Part shown: one piece after another, positions 10,218-19,675 of the stretch
Position numbering within the stretch: the stretch's first letter is position 1
Layout: the number at the start of each line of letters is the position of its first letter
Assembly (NCBI GenBank): GCA_031256955.1
Contig: JAIRPP010000008.1
Location: forward strand, 97,472-161,471
Length of the DNA: 64,000 nucleotides
Source: Candidatus Methanoplasma sp.
GTDB lineage: Archaea > Thermoplasmatota > Thermoplasmata > Methanomassiliicoccales > Methanomethylophilaceae
Reading direction: 5' to 3'
Translations under genes and position numbers: made by a program
Notes under the pieces: generated by a model
Told to the model about the DNA's origin: nothing
Seen by the model: only the letters and a program-made list of their open reading frames with translations
Databases searched by the model: none

Positions 10218-11417
10218 TCACCAGTCGGACAGGAGCCAGTCTACGATGTTCAGGTGCCTTATCCCCCCGGGGGCGGCCCTCCTCACGCGGTCCGCGGTGA
10301 GTATGGTCTTAGGGAAGCTGTCCCCTATCTGCGAGAGGGACCTCGTCTCCCGCTCGTAGGCGTCGTCGGGCGCCATCGTGAGGGCCACTTGGAAATACTC
10401 GCGCCCCGAGCCCCTCTCGGCGGTGAAATCCACCTCCCGGTCCAGATAGCTCCCCACTGACACGGAGTACCCCCTCCTGCGGAGCTCCAGGTACACTATG
10501 TTCTCCATCTGCCTGCCCAGGTCGTCGCCCTTCGACGACCCCAGGACCGCGTTCCTCATGCCGGTGTCCGCCGCGTAGTACTTCTCGAGCGACTGCAGGT
10601 GCCTGTTGCCGACGATGTCGAACCTCCCGGCGTCGTAGAGGATGTACGCCTCCTCCAGGTATCTCAGGTAGCTGCCGACGGTGGAATGGTTCTGGCGGAG
10701 ATGCTTCGATATGGAGCTCCTGCTGGTCACGTTGCCTATGTTGGAGAAAAGGAACCTCATTACCGAGTCTATCGACGCAGCGTCTCTGACGCCGTTCCTG
10801 GCTATCACGTCTTTATTGAGGATCGTGTCGCATATCCCCGCGAGGTGGTCCCTCCTGAACCTCTCGTCCGCATCTGGATCTATCATAGGCATGGACCCCT
10901 TCCAAACATAGTCGCCGAACCTGTCGTCCACGGTCTGCGAGGGGCCGGGGGGGTATAGCTCCAGGTATTCCCTGAACGACAGGGGCAGCAGATCTATCTC
11001 GACGTAGCGCCCGGATATGTAGGTCGACAGCTCGGACGACAGGAGGTACGCGTTCGACCCCGTAACGTACACATCCGCATCGTAATCCACCATCAGGGAG
11101 TTGAGGGTGCGCTCCCATCCCTCCACCCTCTGCACCTCGTCTAAGAACACGTATACGCGCCCGCTCTCGGGCAGCGATTCCGATATCCTGCGGTTGAGGT
11201 CGCGGAAGTCCGATATGTCGTCGGCCGCGCCGGATTCCAGGTTGAGGTAGAATATGTCGGACTCGCGGACGCCCGAGTCCGCGAGGCGCCTCATGAACTG
11301 CCTCATGAGGGTGGACTTTCCGCACCTCCTGATCCCCGTGATTATCTTGGCGACGTCCGTCCTGTCCCTCCCGGCGTCCAGCCTCTCCAGGTCTTTCGCC
11401 CTCAGCACCTCTCTCAT
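10218..11417 (-). CDS. AAA_14/DUF4143-like ATPase (ITGIRRCGKS subfamily)
   Basis: 'IITGIRRCGKSTLMRQFMRR', 'VYVFLDEVQRVEGWERTLNSL', 'EVDFTAERGSGREYFQVALTM'. Confidence 0.88.
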   Translation of the reverse strand: MREVLRAKDLERLDAGRDRTDVAKIITGIRRCGKSTLMRQFMRRLADSGVRESDIFYLNLESGAADDISDFRDLNRRISESLPESGRVYVFLDEVQRVEGWERTLNSLMVDYDADVYVTGSNAYLLSSELSTYISGRYVEIDLLPLSFREYLELYPPGPSQTVDDRFGDYVWKGSMPMIDPDADERFRRDHLAGICDTILNKDVIARNGVRDAASIDSVMRFLFSNIGNVTSRSSISKHLRQNHSTVGSYLRYLEEAYILYDAGRFDIVGNRHLQSLEKYYAADTGMRNAVLGSSKGDDLGRQMENIVYLELRRRGYSVSVGSYLDREVDFTAERGSGREYFQVALTMAPDDAYERETRSLSQIGDSFPKTILTADRVRRAAPGGIRHLNIVDWLLSDW

Positions 11418-11446
11418 AGGGGATGTGACGCGCTCTATGTATTTAT

Positions 11447-11511
11447 TTTTGATACTACATTATCAAAAAACCATTTTATCTGATACTTTTGATGATACAA
11501 TATCAAAAAAC
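11447..11511. promoter_or_regulatory. Two operator-like palindromes TTTTGATA-n6-TATCAAAA and TTTTGAT-n8-ATCAAAA, 40 bp apart
   Basis: 11447-11468 and 11487-11508, just upstream of the TATA-like 'aaaaataaatac' of the minus-strand ATPase. Confidence 0.6.
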
Positions 11512-11575
11512 TGAAGATTCTCGCTCTGATCGCCCGATACCGCCCCGTGTCGCCGAAGATGATCGGGATTAATCA

Positions 11576-11679
11576 GTAATACTAATACATGTTATTAGTA
11601 ATACTAATACTTATTAGAAAATAATCTGTAATACTAATACATGATATTAGTAATACTAATACTTATCAGAAAATAATTA
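11576..11679. repeat. 52-bp tandem duplication carrying four copies of GTAATACTAATAC (spacing 22/30/22 bp)
   Basis: 13-mers at 11576, 11598, 11628, 11650, read directly; upstream of the AlbA_2 gene at 11776. Confidence 0.9.
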
Positions 11680-11775
11680 GAAAATAGCCAGCATACGAAT
11701 ATGATCTGCGAGCACACGAGTCTGCGCTGAAAAATTCAACGCAGAATTGATTAATATGCATGTGCATCGGGAACT

Positions 11776-13215
11776 ATGGCGCTATGCGACGACATACTTC
11801 AGGGCGAAGGAGAGGAGATGGAATTCAAACGCGAGCTCCCTAGAGATGCGACGCATTACGTCAATGCTGCCATAGCCTTCAGCAACGGGTCTGGCGGAAG
11901 GATAATCTTCGGAATCGGAGACGGGGGAGAAATCGTCGGTCTCCCGCCGGAGGACCTGAGGGCAATAGAGGAATCCGTAAACAATAGCATAGCTGATCTC
12001 TGTGTCCCTCGCATAAAGCCCCGCTTCTCTAAAGCCACTGAAGATGGCAAGGTGCTGCTGATTGTCACGATATATTCTGGAGACCGCAAGCCATACCATC
12101 TCGCGAACACTAGCAAAAGAAAAGGGACTTTCATACGCATCGGAAGCAGCAACCGCGAAGCCACTCCGTTTGAGATCAAAGACTTGGAATCGGCATCTAG
12201 AGGAACATACCACGACGAATCCAGATACTGCGACGCCGAACTGGACGAAGACGCCATCGCAAAGCTCTGCTCCGACCTCAGCATCTACGGCAAGAGGGCG
12301 TTCTCCAGGATGGACCTGGTCAACAAGAGGGTGATCAGGAGAGACGCGGGGGGAGAGTATCCCACGCTCGCCTACGCGCTGCTGACCGGCGCGCCCGTGC
12401 CCATGAGCACGATCGAGTGCGCCAGGTTCAGGGGAGTCGAGAAGGGGGAGTTCACCAGCATGAAGTCCTTCGGCGGCCCGATATACGAGCAGCTGGAGAA
12501 GGCGCACGAGTTCGTCCTAGATCGTCTGGACAACGCCGTGACGGTTTCCGAGAGGAGCATATCGAGGACCGAGACGTACGAGATACCCGACGCGGCCGTG
12601 AGGGAGGCGATAGTCAACGCCGTCACTCACCGCAACTATGCGGTAAACAACGCCCGCATATACGTATCCGTGTTCGACGACCGCGTCGAGGTCAGGTCTC
12701 CCGGGACCGTGCCCGTGGGGATGACTCTGAAATCGGCGATGTCCGGCGAATCGGCTGTCAGGAACCGCGCCATAGCCGAAATGTTCAGGTCCGCTGGGAT
12801 CTCGGAGGGCTGGGGGAACGGTATAATCAGGATCAGGTCGCTGTGCATGGAACAGGGGCTGAGGGAGCCGCTGTTCGAGGAGAGGTCGTCGAGCTTCGTG
12901 GTCACCCTGTTCAGGCCCGCTCGCCAAGGCCGGGGGGGAGCCGCCGGCGCGCGCGAGATCCATGAGGGCTGCCGCTCGGCGATAGTGAGGTACATCGCCG
13001 AGAACGGAGGCGCCACCAGGCGCGAGATAGGCTCCCTGCCCGGATGCGCGTTCTCGGATCTTCCGGAGGAGAAGAGGTACGTGAAGGTCAGCAACATAAT
13101 CAGGTCCCTGGTTCGCAGAGGCGAAATATATAACGCGGGATCCGACAGGCGCCCGAGGTACGTTCTGCCGGAGAGGGGGGACGGATCCCCCGCTGACGCG
13201 CCCAGGATTCGCTGA
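11776..13215 (+). CDS. AlbA_2 (Schlafen-like) putative transcriptional regulator with HATPase_c_4-like domain
   Basis: 'GEGEEMEFKRELPRDATHYVNAAIAFSNGSGGRIIFGIGDGGEIVG'; 'IPDAAVREAIVNAVTHRNYAVNNARIYVSVFDDRVEVRSPG'. Confidence 0.85.
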   Translation: MALCDDILQGEGEEMEFKRELPRDATHYVNAAIAFSNGSGGRIIFGIGDGGEIVGLPPEDLRAIEESVNNSIADLCVPRIKPRFSKATEDGKVLLIVTIYSGDRKPYHLANTSKRKGTFIRIGSSNREATPFEIKDLESASRGTYHDESRYCDAELDEDAIAKLCSDLSIYGKRAFSRMDLVNKRVIRRDAGGEYPTLAYALLTGAPVPMSTIECARFRGVEKGEFTSMKSFGGPIYEQLEKAHEFVLDRLDNAVTVSERSISRTETYEIPDAAVREAIVNAVTHRNYAVNNARIYVSVFDDRVEVRSPGTVPVGMTLKSAMSGESAVRNRAIAEMFRSAGISEGWGNGIIRIRSLCMEQGLREPLFEERSSSFVVTLFRPARQGRGGAAGAREIHEGCRSAIVRYIAENGGATRREIGSLPGCAFSDLPEEKRYVKVSNIIRSLVRRGEIYNAGSDRRPRYVLPERGDGSPADAPRIR

Positions 13216-13271
13216 ACCCTATAATACGCTTATATGCTCTGGTCAGCCTATCCTCTCGCGGGGAAGACAAA

Positions 13272-14777
13272 ATGACTTCGTCGCCGAGCGTCAAGATCCT
13301 GGCCGCGATCGGGTTCATCGTCGCACTGGTAGCCGTTGCCGCATTCGCGTCGTCTGCGTCAGATCCCGACGCATCGGGCTCCGATGCCGCGGGCGGACGG
13401 CTTCCCACGTACTCCGTGACCCTGTACAAGGAGGGCGACGGGCTAGTATATGGATCGGGGACCTACAGGTCCGGGGCGAGCGCGTCCCTCGTAGCGACTC
13501 CGAGCGAGGGATACCGCTTCGTCGGATGGTACAGCGGCGGCTCGCTGGTGGGATCCGACGCCACATACAAGCTCATCGTCAAGTCGGACCAAAAGATAAC
13601 CGCCAAATTCGAAAAGGCCACGTGCGTCATCGAAGCGAGGGCCGGCGATCCGAACAGGGGGTTCGTCTCCGGGGGCGGAGCCGCAGTGCAGTATGGAAGC
13701 GCGGTCTATCTAAACGCCTCCCCCGCCTACGGGTACCAGTTCTCTGGGTGGCAGATAGGAGGAGTCACCGTGTCCTCGTCCAGCGGGTACCGCCATGTCG
13801 CGACGGGCGACGCGACCGTGGTCGCCGCGTTCTCCATAATCCATGACGCGTCTTTCTCCGTCTTCCAGCAGTCTTCCGCGTCGCCTTCCGTGATAACCTC
13901 GGACTCGAAGTACAATGTAGATGTGTCCAGCAGGACGTGGGCTTTCTCGGACGCCATATCTGGCGCTACGATGGGTGGCGGAACCTATTTCGGCGGCGGT
14001 CAGCCCAGCTATTCCATGACAGTCTCCGCCTCTGGAGGCAAAGCCGTCAAGGTGACGCAGACGGTGAGGTACTCCGACGGCCAGACTTCGACCAGCTCGA
14101 GCGTAGCGGTCGTCGACGCCACGGTGACCAAGACGTACTCGTGGAGGTATCAGAGCGACGCATGGTACTCCATCATAACCGATCTGATAAACCTCAACAA
14201 CAAATCCGCCAAATGGGACGTGCCTATGAAATTCAGCTGGTACTACAGCGCGCTGTCGTCTAGCCTGCCCAGATCCAACGGGTACAGCGTCATCTCCAGC
14301 TACGTCACTCACTCCGATCCCGTCATAAAATCCATGGCAGACGCATTGTACAGCTATTCTTCAGGCATGAGCAGCATAGACAGGGCCAATTTCGTGCTGA
14401 AGTTCGTCCAGAGCATACCGTATGACGACTACGAGAAGGGTACGCCCGACTACTGGAAGCTCCCCGCGGAGACCCTGTGGGAGCAGAGGGGCGACTGCGA
14501 GGACCACGCGTTCCTATTCGCGGCGCTCATGAAGGCCATGGGATACAGAGTCATCCTCCACTACATTTATTGCTATGATTCGCGGGGGAACCTTACCAAC
14601 GCACACATAGCCGCGGGAGTTGACGTTTCCGGAGGCGGCGGCGAGTACACTACGGTGGACGGCGTCAGGTATTTTTACTGCGAGGCGACCGCGACGCAAT
14701 CCGCAGGGTGGCGGGACTATGCGAGCATAGGCTACAAGCCAACGGGCTTTGTGATAAAAAGCACGTACAAAGTATGA
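13272..14777 (+). CDS. Secreted InlB B-repeat-like + transglutaminase-like domain protein (paralog of 7316..8785)
   Basis: 'ATPSEGYRFVGWYSGGSLV', 'ASPAYGYQFSGWQIGGVTV', 'ETLWEQRGDCEDHAFLFAALMKAMGYRVILHY'. Confidence 0.8.
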   Translation: MTSSPSVKILAAIGFIVALVAVAAFASSASDPDASGSDAAGGRLPTYSVTLYKEGDGLVYGSGTYRSGASASLVATPSEGYRFVGWYSGGSLVGSDATYKLIVKSDQKITAKFEKATCVIEARAGDPNRGFVSGGGAAVQYGSAVYLNASPAYGYQFSGWQIGGVTVSSSSGYRHVATGDATVVAAFSIIHDASFSVFQQSSASPSVITSDSKYNVDVSSRTWAFSDAISGATMGGGTYFGGGQPSYSMTVSASGGKAVKVTQTVRYSDGQTSTSSSVAVVDATVTKTYSWRYQSDAWYSIITDLINLNNKSAKWDVPMKFSWYYSALSSSLPRSNGYSVISSYVTHSDPVIKSMADALYSYSSGMSSIDRANFVLKFVQSIPYDDYEKGTPDYWKLPAETLWEQRGDCEDHAFLFAALMKAMGYRVILHYIYCYDSRGNLTNAHIAAGVDVSGGGGEYTTVDGVRYFYCEATATQSAGWRDYASIGYKPTGFVIKSTYKV

Positions 14778-14936
14778 CCGCAGGGCGTCATCGCCCGATC
14801 GCCCCGCGCCGCGCCCGGATCGCGCGATGCCGGCGATCTCGCCTCCGTGTGGGGGCGCTTGGACCGCGCGCTGGCGCGGAGCGGCCGTTTCAAAAGAAAT
14901 ACCATTAAATATTACCGCTCTTTATCGTGGCTTACT

Positions 14937-15012
14937 GCCCTGGTAGTGTAGCGGCCTATCATGGGGCCCTGTCGAGGCCCCGACACGGATTCGAATTCCG
15001 TCCAGGGCGCCA
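14937..15012 (+). tRNA. tRNA-Asp(GTC), 3' CCA encoded
   Basis: GCCCTGG acceptor, loop CTGTCGA, T arm ACGGA-TTCGAAT-TCCGT, CCAGGGC + G + CCA. Confidence 0.95.
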
Positions 15013-15122
15013 TCCCATTTCATGGCGTTCGGCATTCTCGGGGGCGGGGGGCTTTTCAGAGGTCTGGAACAGGACCTCCCCGACCGTCACGATCATATCC
15101 CTGAAAGGCTTTCCAGCCACAT

Positions 15123-15890
15123 ATGGCGTTCGACGGAAGATGCGGGATAGTCGAGATAGACGAGGAGAACAAGACGGTCGTCTTCGACGCGTACAAGCTC
15201 AAGAAGATCTCCGGGACCAGGCTCGCCCCCATACTCGGGATGAGCTCGTTCTCCACCCCGTTCAAGGCCGCGTGCGAGCTCGCCGGGCTGTACCCCGGGG
15301 ACAAGGCCAACAAATACATAGACGCGGGGAACCTCCTCGAGCCCGTGCTCAGGGACCACCTGGCATCCAACAAGGGGGTCCTGTACGATGCGCTGGGAAT
15401 CCCCGCCGGGACGCCCCTTTCCGTGGACGAGCCCGTGGAGAAGGAGAGGTGCGGTTACGACCACTTCCACGACAACAAGGTCTTCGGCGGGCTGGTCGAC
15501 GGATACATATCCGTCAACGGGAAGAGGGATTCCATACTGGAGATCAAGACCTCCGGCGCCAGGGCCAAGTGGGACGACGGGAGCGGAGGGGACGCCAACG
15601 TGCCCATGGAGTACATGCTCCAGGCGTCCCTGTACGCCGAGCTCTCCGGCCTGGACAGGATAGTCTTCCTGGTGGGGTTCCTGGAGGAGCAGGACTACGA
15701 CCGCGCCTTCCTCTGGCGCCCCTGCGCGGAGAACACCGCGCTGATCGTGAAGGACAAGCTGGAGATGGAGCCGTACATGAGGGAGGCGGAGGCGTGGTAC
15801 AGGGAATACATGAAGAACGGCTACACCCCCGAGTGGACGGACAGGGACGCGGACGTGCTCAAGTACCTGAAGGCTTACAAGAGGAGATGA
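15123..15890 (+). CDS. YqaJ-like / PD-(D/E)XK exonuclease-family protein
   Basis: '[26 protein letters not shown]', '[14 protein letters not shown]', '[16 protein letters not shown]', '[14 protein letters not shown]'. Confidence 0.7.
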   Translation: MAFDGRCGIVEIDEENKTVVFDAYKLKKISGTRLAPILGMSSFSTPFKAACELAGLYPGDKANKYIDAGNLLEPVLRDHLASNKGVLYDALGIPAGTPLSVDEPVEKERCGYDHFHDNKVFGGLVDGYISVNGKRDSILEIKTSGARAKWDDGSGGDANVPMEYMLQASLYAELSGLDRIVFLVGFLEEQDYDRAFLWRPCAENTALIVKDKLEMEPYMREAEAWYREYMKNGYTPEWTDRDADVLKYLKAYKRR

Positions 15891-15934
15891 GGGACCAAAA
15901 CCCTTTTAACAGAGGGGCCTTAATGGGAGATAGC

Positions 15935-16282
15935 ATGCGTTGGATGCTCAGAGGCAAGATACACCGGGCCACGGTCACAGAGACCAGGCTCGACTACGAG
16001 GGAAGCATCACCATAGACGCGGCCCTGCTGGAGAAGGCGGGCATATGGGTGGGGGAGAGGGTGACCATAGCGAACGTCAACAACGGCGAGCGCTTCGAGA
16101 CCTACGTTTTCGAGGGGTCCCGGGAGAGCGGGGAGGTCGCGGTCAACGGGGCCGCGGCGCGCCTCTGCTCCAAGGGCGACAAGATAATCATCATGGGCTA
16201 CGAGCTCACCGACGAGCCTGTGCGCGCCAGGGCGGTGCTCGTGGACGACTGCAACCGCGCGGTCAGAGAGATCGAGTACTGA
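15935..16282 (+). CDS. panD: Aspartate 1-decarboxylase, pyruvoyl type (start could be 15923)
   Basis: '[34 protein letters not shown]...[14 protein letters not shown]...[19 protein letters not shown]'; Gly-Ser processing site retained. Confidence 0.9.
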   Translation: MRWMLRGKIHRATVTETRLDYEGSITIDAALLEKAGIWVGERVTIANVNNGERFETYVFEGSRESGEVAVNGAAARLCSKGDKIIIMGYELTDEPVRARAVLVDDCNRAVREIEY

Positions 16283-16698
16283 TGCTGCGGGTGTATTCCG
16301 ACGGGGGGTCCCGCGGGAACCCGGGGCCGGCCGCGTTCGCCGTGGTGGCTTCCGAGGGCGGGAGGGTCGTCTTCGAGCTCTCCGAGTTCATAGGGGTGGA
16401 GACGAACAACTGCGCCGAGTACAGGGGGCTCATAGCCGGGATCGCGAAGGCGGTCGAGCTCGGCGCCGGAGAGGCGGAGTTCGTGACCGATTCGGAGCTC
16501 ATGGCGAGGCAGATGAACGGGATCTACAGGGTCAAGAGCCCCAAGCTCAGGGAGCTGCATGAGAACGCGAAGGCGCTGGCGTCCCTGATCCCGAAGGTGT
16601 CGTTCAGGAACGTGAGGCGGGAGGAGGAGCTGATCCCGCGGGCGGACGCGCTCCTGAACATGGAGCTGGACAGGCGCATGGGGCGGCGGCGCCTGTGA
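16282..16698 (+). CDS. rnhA: Ribonuclease H I-like protein
   Basis: 'VYSDGGSRGNPGPAAFAVV', 'TNNCAEYRGLIAGIAKAVE', 'FVTDSELMARQMNG'; 1-bp overlap with panD stop. Confidence 0.85.
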   Translation: MLRVYSDGGSRGNPGPAAFAVVASEGGRVVFELSEFIGVETNNCAEYRGLIAGIAKAVELGAGEAEFVTDSELMARQMNGIYRVKSPKLRELHENAKALASLIPKVSFRNVRREEELIPRADALLNMELDRRMGRRRL

Positions 16699-16740
16699 TG
16701 GCGGCCGGGGCCTTCTAGCCAGAGCGGCGCGGAGCAGTTC

Positions 16741-16805
16741 CTCGATTTGCACAACGGAAACACCCTCAATTTGCACAATGAAAACACCCTCAATTTGCAC
16801 AATGG
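16741..16805. repeat. 24-bp tandem direct repeat, about 2.7 copies (CTCAATTTGCACAATGAAAACACC)
   Basis: Units at 16741-16764, 16765-16788, 16789-16805, abutting 'gtttaaat' TATA-like element and ATPase start at 16837. Confidence 0.9.
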
Positions 16806-16836
16806 TTTAAATCGCTGAAACTCATCCGATCTAACG

Positions 16837-18105
16837 ATGCCTCCTTCAGAGTATATGCCGCGGATGATTGACAGAGAGCTCGAGGAGTTCTTGGAAGTCT
16901 TCGGAGCAGTTCTGATCGTTGGTCCCAAATGGTGCGGAAAGACTACCACGGCTAAACGCCTCGCGAAAAGCGTGCTTAGCCTCCAGGACGAAGATCAGCT
17001 GAAGAACAACAGAGAGATCGCAGAATTCAAGATATCGATTCTCCTGAAGGGGGAGAACCCGCGCCTCCTCGACGAATGGCAGGCGATACCGAGGCTTTGG
17101 GACGCGGTGAGGTTCGAAGTGGATAACAGGGGAGAAACGGGGCTCTTCATTCTAACGGGCTCCGTCACGGTCGACAACAGCCGCATCTCACATTCCGGCG
17201 CAGGCCGCATCGCCCGCCTGAAGATGGGCACCATGAGCCTATATGAGCAGGGGCTCTCCACAGGAGAGGTCAGTCTGGGAGGGCTTTTCGCTGGACAGAC
17301 CGATGTTTCTGGAACATCGAACCTGAGCTATTCAGACATCGCGGAGGCGATCGTGCGCGGAGGATGGCCCGAATCTGTGGGTAAGACGGTGGACCATGCC
17401 CGCAAAATGATAACTGGATACTGCGGAGCGATAGTCGAATCCGACATATCCATGGCCGACGGGAGACAGCGCGACGGAGTCAGAGCGGAATCGATCCTCA
17501 GATCTCTGTCCAGAGGCGTATCGTCGCCCGTCAACGACTCATCCGTCTGGAAAGACGTGTCGAGCGATCCCGACGGCCCGCACAGGAACACGGTCTCAGG
17601 ATACATATCCGCGCTGGAGGCGATATGCGTCGTGGACGACCTCCCCGCATGGCAGCCCAACCTCAGATCCAAGGCGGCCGTGAGGGCAGGCCGCGTCAGG
17701 CATCTGGCCGACCCCGCCATAGCGGCGCATTTCCTGGAGGCGTCTCCCGAGGATCTGGAACGCGACCCGCGCACATTCGGATTGCTGTTCGAATCCATGG
17801 CGGTGAGGGACCTCAGGGCGTACGCACAGGCCATCGGGGGCATCGTGCGCCACTACCGCGACGGGGACGGGTTGGAAGCCGACGCGATCGTCCACCTCCG
17901 CAATGGGAAGTGGGGGGCGTTCGAAGTCAAGCTCGGGCAGCATTCGACGGATGCGGCCGCGGAGAGCCTGAAGAGGCTCCGCGACAAGGTGGACCCCGAT
18001 CGCGAGCATCCGCCCTCTTTCCTAGCGGTCATCACGGGCGCAGAGCACGCATACAGAAGGAGCGACGGGGTGTTCGTCATACCGCTCGGATGCCTGAGAG
18101 AGTGA
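16837..18105 (+). CDS. AAA_14/DUF4143-like ATPase (GPKWCGKT subfamily)
   Basis: 'AVLIVGPKWCGKTTTAKRLAKS', 'RLLDEWQAIPRLWDAVR', C-terminal 'EADAIVHLRNGKWGAFEVKLG' (D...EVK). Confidence 0.88.
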   Translation: MPPSEYMPRMIDRELEEFLEVFGAVLIVGPKWCGKTTTAKRLAKSVLSLQDEDQLKNNREIAEFKISILLKGENPRLLDEWQAIPRLWDAVRFEVDNRGETGLFILTGSVTVDNSRISHSGAGRIARLKMGTMSLYEQGLSTGEVSLGGLFAGQTDVSGTSNLSYSDIAEAIVRGGWPESVGKTVDHARKMITGYCGAIVESDISMADGRQRDGVRAESILRSLSRGVSSPVNDSSVWKDVSSDPDGPHRNTVSGYISALEAICVVDDLPAWQPNLRSKAAVRAGRVRHLADPAIAAHFLEASPEDLERDPRTFGLLFESMAVRDLRAYAQAIGGIVRHYRDGDGLEADAIVHLRNGKWGAFEVKLGQHSTDAAAESLKRLRDKVDPDREHPPSFLAVITGAEHAYRRSDGVFVIPLGCLRE

Positions 18106-18133
18106 CTGCGCTAGGCGGGATCTCATCGATCCT

Positions 18134-19531
18134 TCAGCCGGAGCGGGCGCCCCGTCCCGCCTCCAGGATGTCCTCCATCGAGATCAGTACCGCTCCGTCC
18201 CTCTCCGCCTCCCGGACTAGGTTCTCGTCGAACCCCGACAGCGAGAATATCCCGTAGGTGACCTCATACTCTCTTAGCCTGGCATCCTCCGCGCACTTCC
18301 TTTTCAGACCCTGGTATACGGACAGGGAGACCCTGTTCGCAGAGTATTTGCATTCGGCCGCGAACGCCCTGCGGGACGACGGGTCCAGCGCGACCACGTC
18401 TATCTCCGCGCCCTTCCCCCATAGCCTCCCGACCTTCGTGAACGGGAACCCTATCCTCTCGCGCATGCGGAACGTCGCCGACCTGCATATGTCCTCGAAC
18501 GCGAAGCTGGCGAACCCGTCGCCCAGGTGCTCGTCCAGCATGCGCTCCGCCTCTCCCGTCTCCCCGAGCTCCAGGAACCTCTTGTTCGGAAACACGAACT
18601 TGAACCAGAACGCCGTGAACCCGTCGCATATCGCGTACAGCCCGCTCTTGCTCCTGAGCGGGTTCTCGGTCACCGGCACCGTCCTCCTGACGAGCATCAT
18701 GTCCTCCAGCGCCTTCAGGTACGGGGTGACTGCGCCCGATCCGACCTCCAGCCTGCCCGTTATGTCCCCCAGCTTCGAGTTCCCGGCGGCTATCGCCTCC
18801 AGTATCGCGATGTAGTTCGTCGGCTCCTTCGCCTCCGACCCCAGGAGGAACAGGGGCTCGTCGTGCAGCGCGCCCGTCCTCTCCAGCACGACGCGCCTGA
18901 TGCCCTCCCTCACGGACGGCTCCCCGTGGAACAGCTCGAGGTATCTCGGCACCCCCCCGGTGACGGCGTAGAGCGTCACGAGGTCTCTAGGGCATAGATC
19001 GGGGAATGCCTCGGACGCGTCGCACAGGGACAGGGGGCCGAGCTTCACGTTGGCGGTCCTCCTCCCGTACAGCGGGCTCGAATGGCTCAGCGCGTAGCGC
19101 TCCATCATGCCCATGAACGACCCGCACAGCACGAGCATCAGGCCGCTGTCCTTCATCGCCCCGTCCCATATCCCCTGCAGGATCGACGGGAACCCCGGGT
19201 TGGACCGCGCCAGATACTGGAACTCGTCCAGGACCACGATCGTCTTCCCCCTGCGCCCGATCAGGCTCCCGAACGCGGACTCCCAGCTGTCGAAGGACGC
19301 CCCGGGCGCGCCTATGGCCGCGCCGACCGCCTCAGAGAACCTCTTCCTGTTCTCGCTGTCAGGGAGGTCCCCCGCGAGGAAGTAGACGCTGTCTCTCCCC
19401 CTTATGAACTCGGAGATGAGGGCCGTCTTCCCTATGCGGCGCCTCCCGTAGATCACGACGAAGCTCCCGCTCTCGCGGGCGTATTCCCTCTCGAGCAGCC
19501 TCATCTCCTCCTCCCTGCCGACGAACCTCAT
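18134..19531 (-). CDS. Archaeal-type ATPase with DUF234-like C-terminus
   Basis: 'MRFVGREEEMRLLEREYARESGSFVVIYGRRRIGKTALISEFI'; 'GAEIDVVALDPSSRRAFAAECKYS' (D...ECK). Confidence 0.85.
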   Translation of the reverse strand: MRFVGREEEMRLLEREYARESGSFVVIYGRRRIGKTALISEFIRGRDSVYFLAGDLPDSENRKRFSEAVGAAIGAPGASFDSWESAFGSLIGRRGKTIVVLDEFQYLARSNPGFPSILQGIWDGAMKDSGLMLVLCGSFMGMMERYALSHSSPLYGRRTANVKLGPLSLCDASEAFPDLCPRDLVTLYAVTGGVPRYLELFHGEPSVREGIRRVVLERTGALHDEPLFLLGSEAKEPTNYIAILEAIAAGNSKLGDITGRLEVGSGAVTPYLKALEDMMLVRRTVPVTENPLRSKSGLYAICDGFTAFWFKFVFPNKRFLELGETGEAERMLDEHLGDGFASFAFEDICRSATFRMRERIGFPFTKVGRLWGKGAEIDVVALDPSSRRAFAAECKYSANRVSLSVYQGLKRKCAEDARLREYEVTYGIFSLSGFDENLVREAERDGAVLISMEDILEAGRGARSG

Positions 19532-19550
19532 CCCTGTGCCTCCCAACAAT

Positions 19551-19583
19551 GATAATTTAGATTATCATAATTTGGATTATCAT
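19551..19583. repeat. 15-bp tandem repeat ATAATTT(A/G)GATTATC x2, also palindromic (GATAAT-ttag-ATTATC)
   Basis: 19552-19566 and 19567-19581, between the minus-strand TATA-like 'tttatatag' and the ATPase start at 19531. Confidence 0.8.
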
Positions 19584-19610
19584 TTATCTATATAAATGAG
19601 ATCCTACAGC

Positions 19611-19675
19611 GGGACTTTTTGTAAAAATCTACAATGAGTCCCGAGAACTTGATGCATAAAATTACAATAAGTCCC
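19611..19675. repeat. Three GGGACTNNTTGTA motifs (one inverted; the two co-oriented copies 33 bp apart)
   Basis: GGGACTTTTTGTAA 19611-19624 (+); TACAATGAGTCCC 19630-19642; TTACAATAAGTCCC 19662-19675. Confidence 0.75.

Noticed and set aside
14937-15890. tRNA-Asp as an integration site for a prophage (YqaJ-like gene follows)
   Set aside because: No integrase, no duplicated tRNA 3' end and no phage structural genes found; panD/RNase H follow directly.
16741-16805. CRISPR array candidate
   Set aside because: Units are contiguous 24-mers with no unique spacers and only 2.7 copies; promoter position fits an operator better. No CRISPR array or cas gene was seen in the window.
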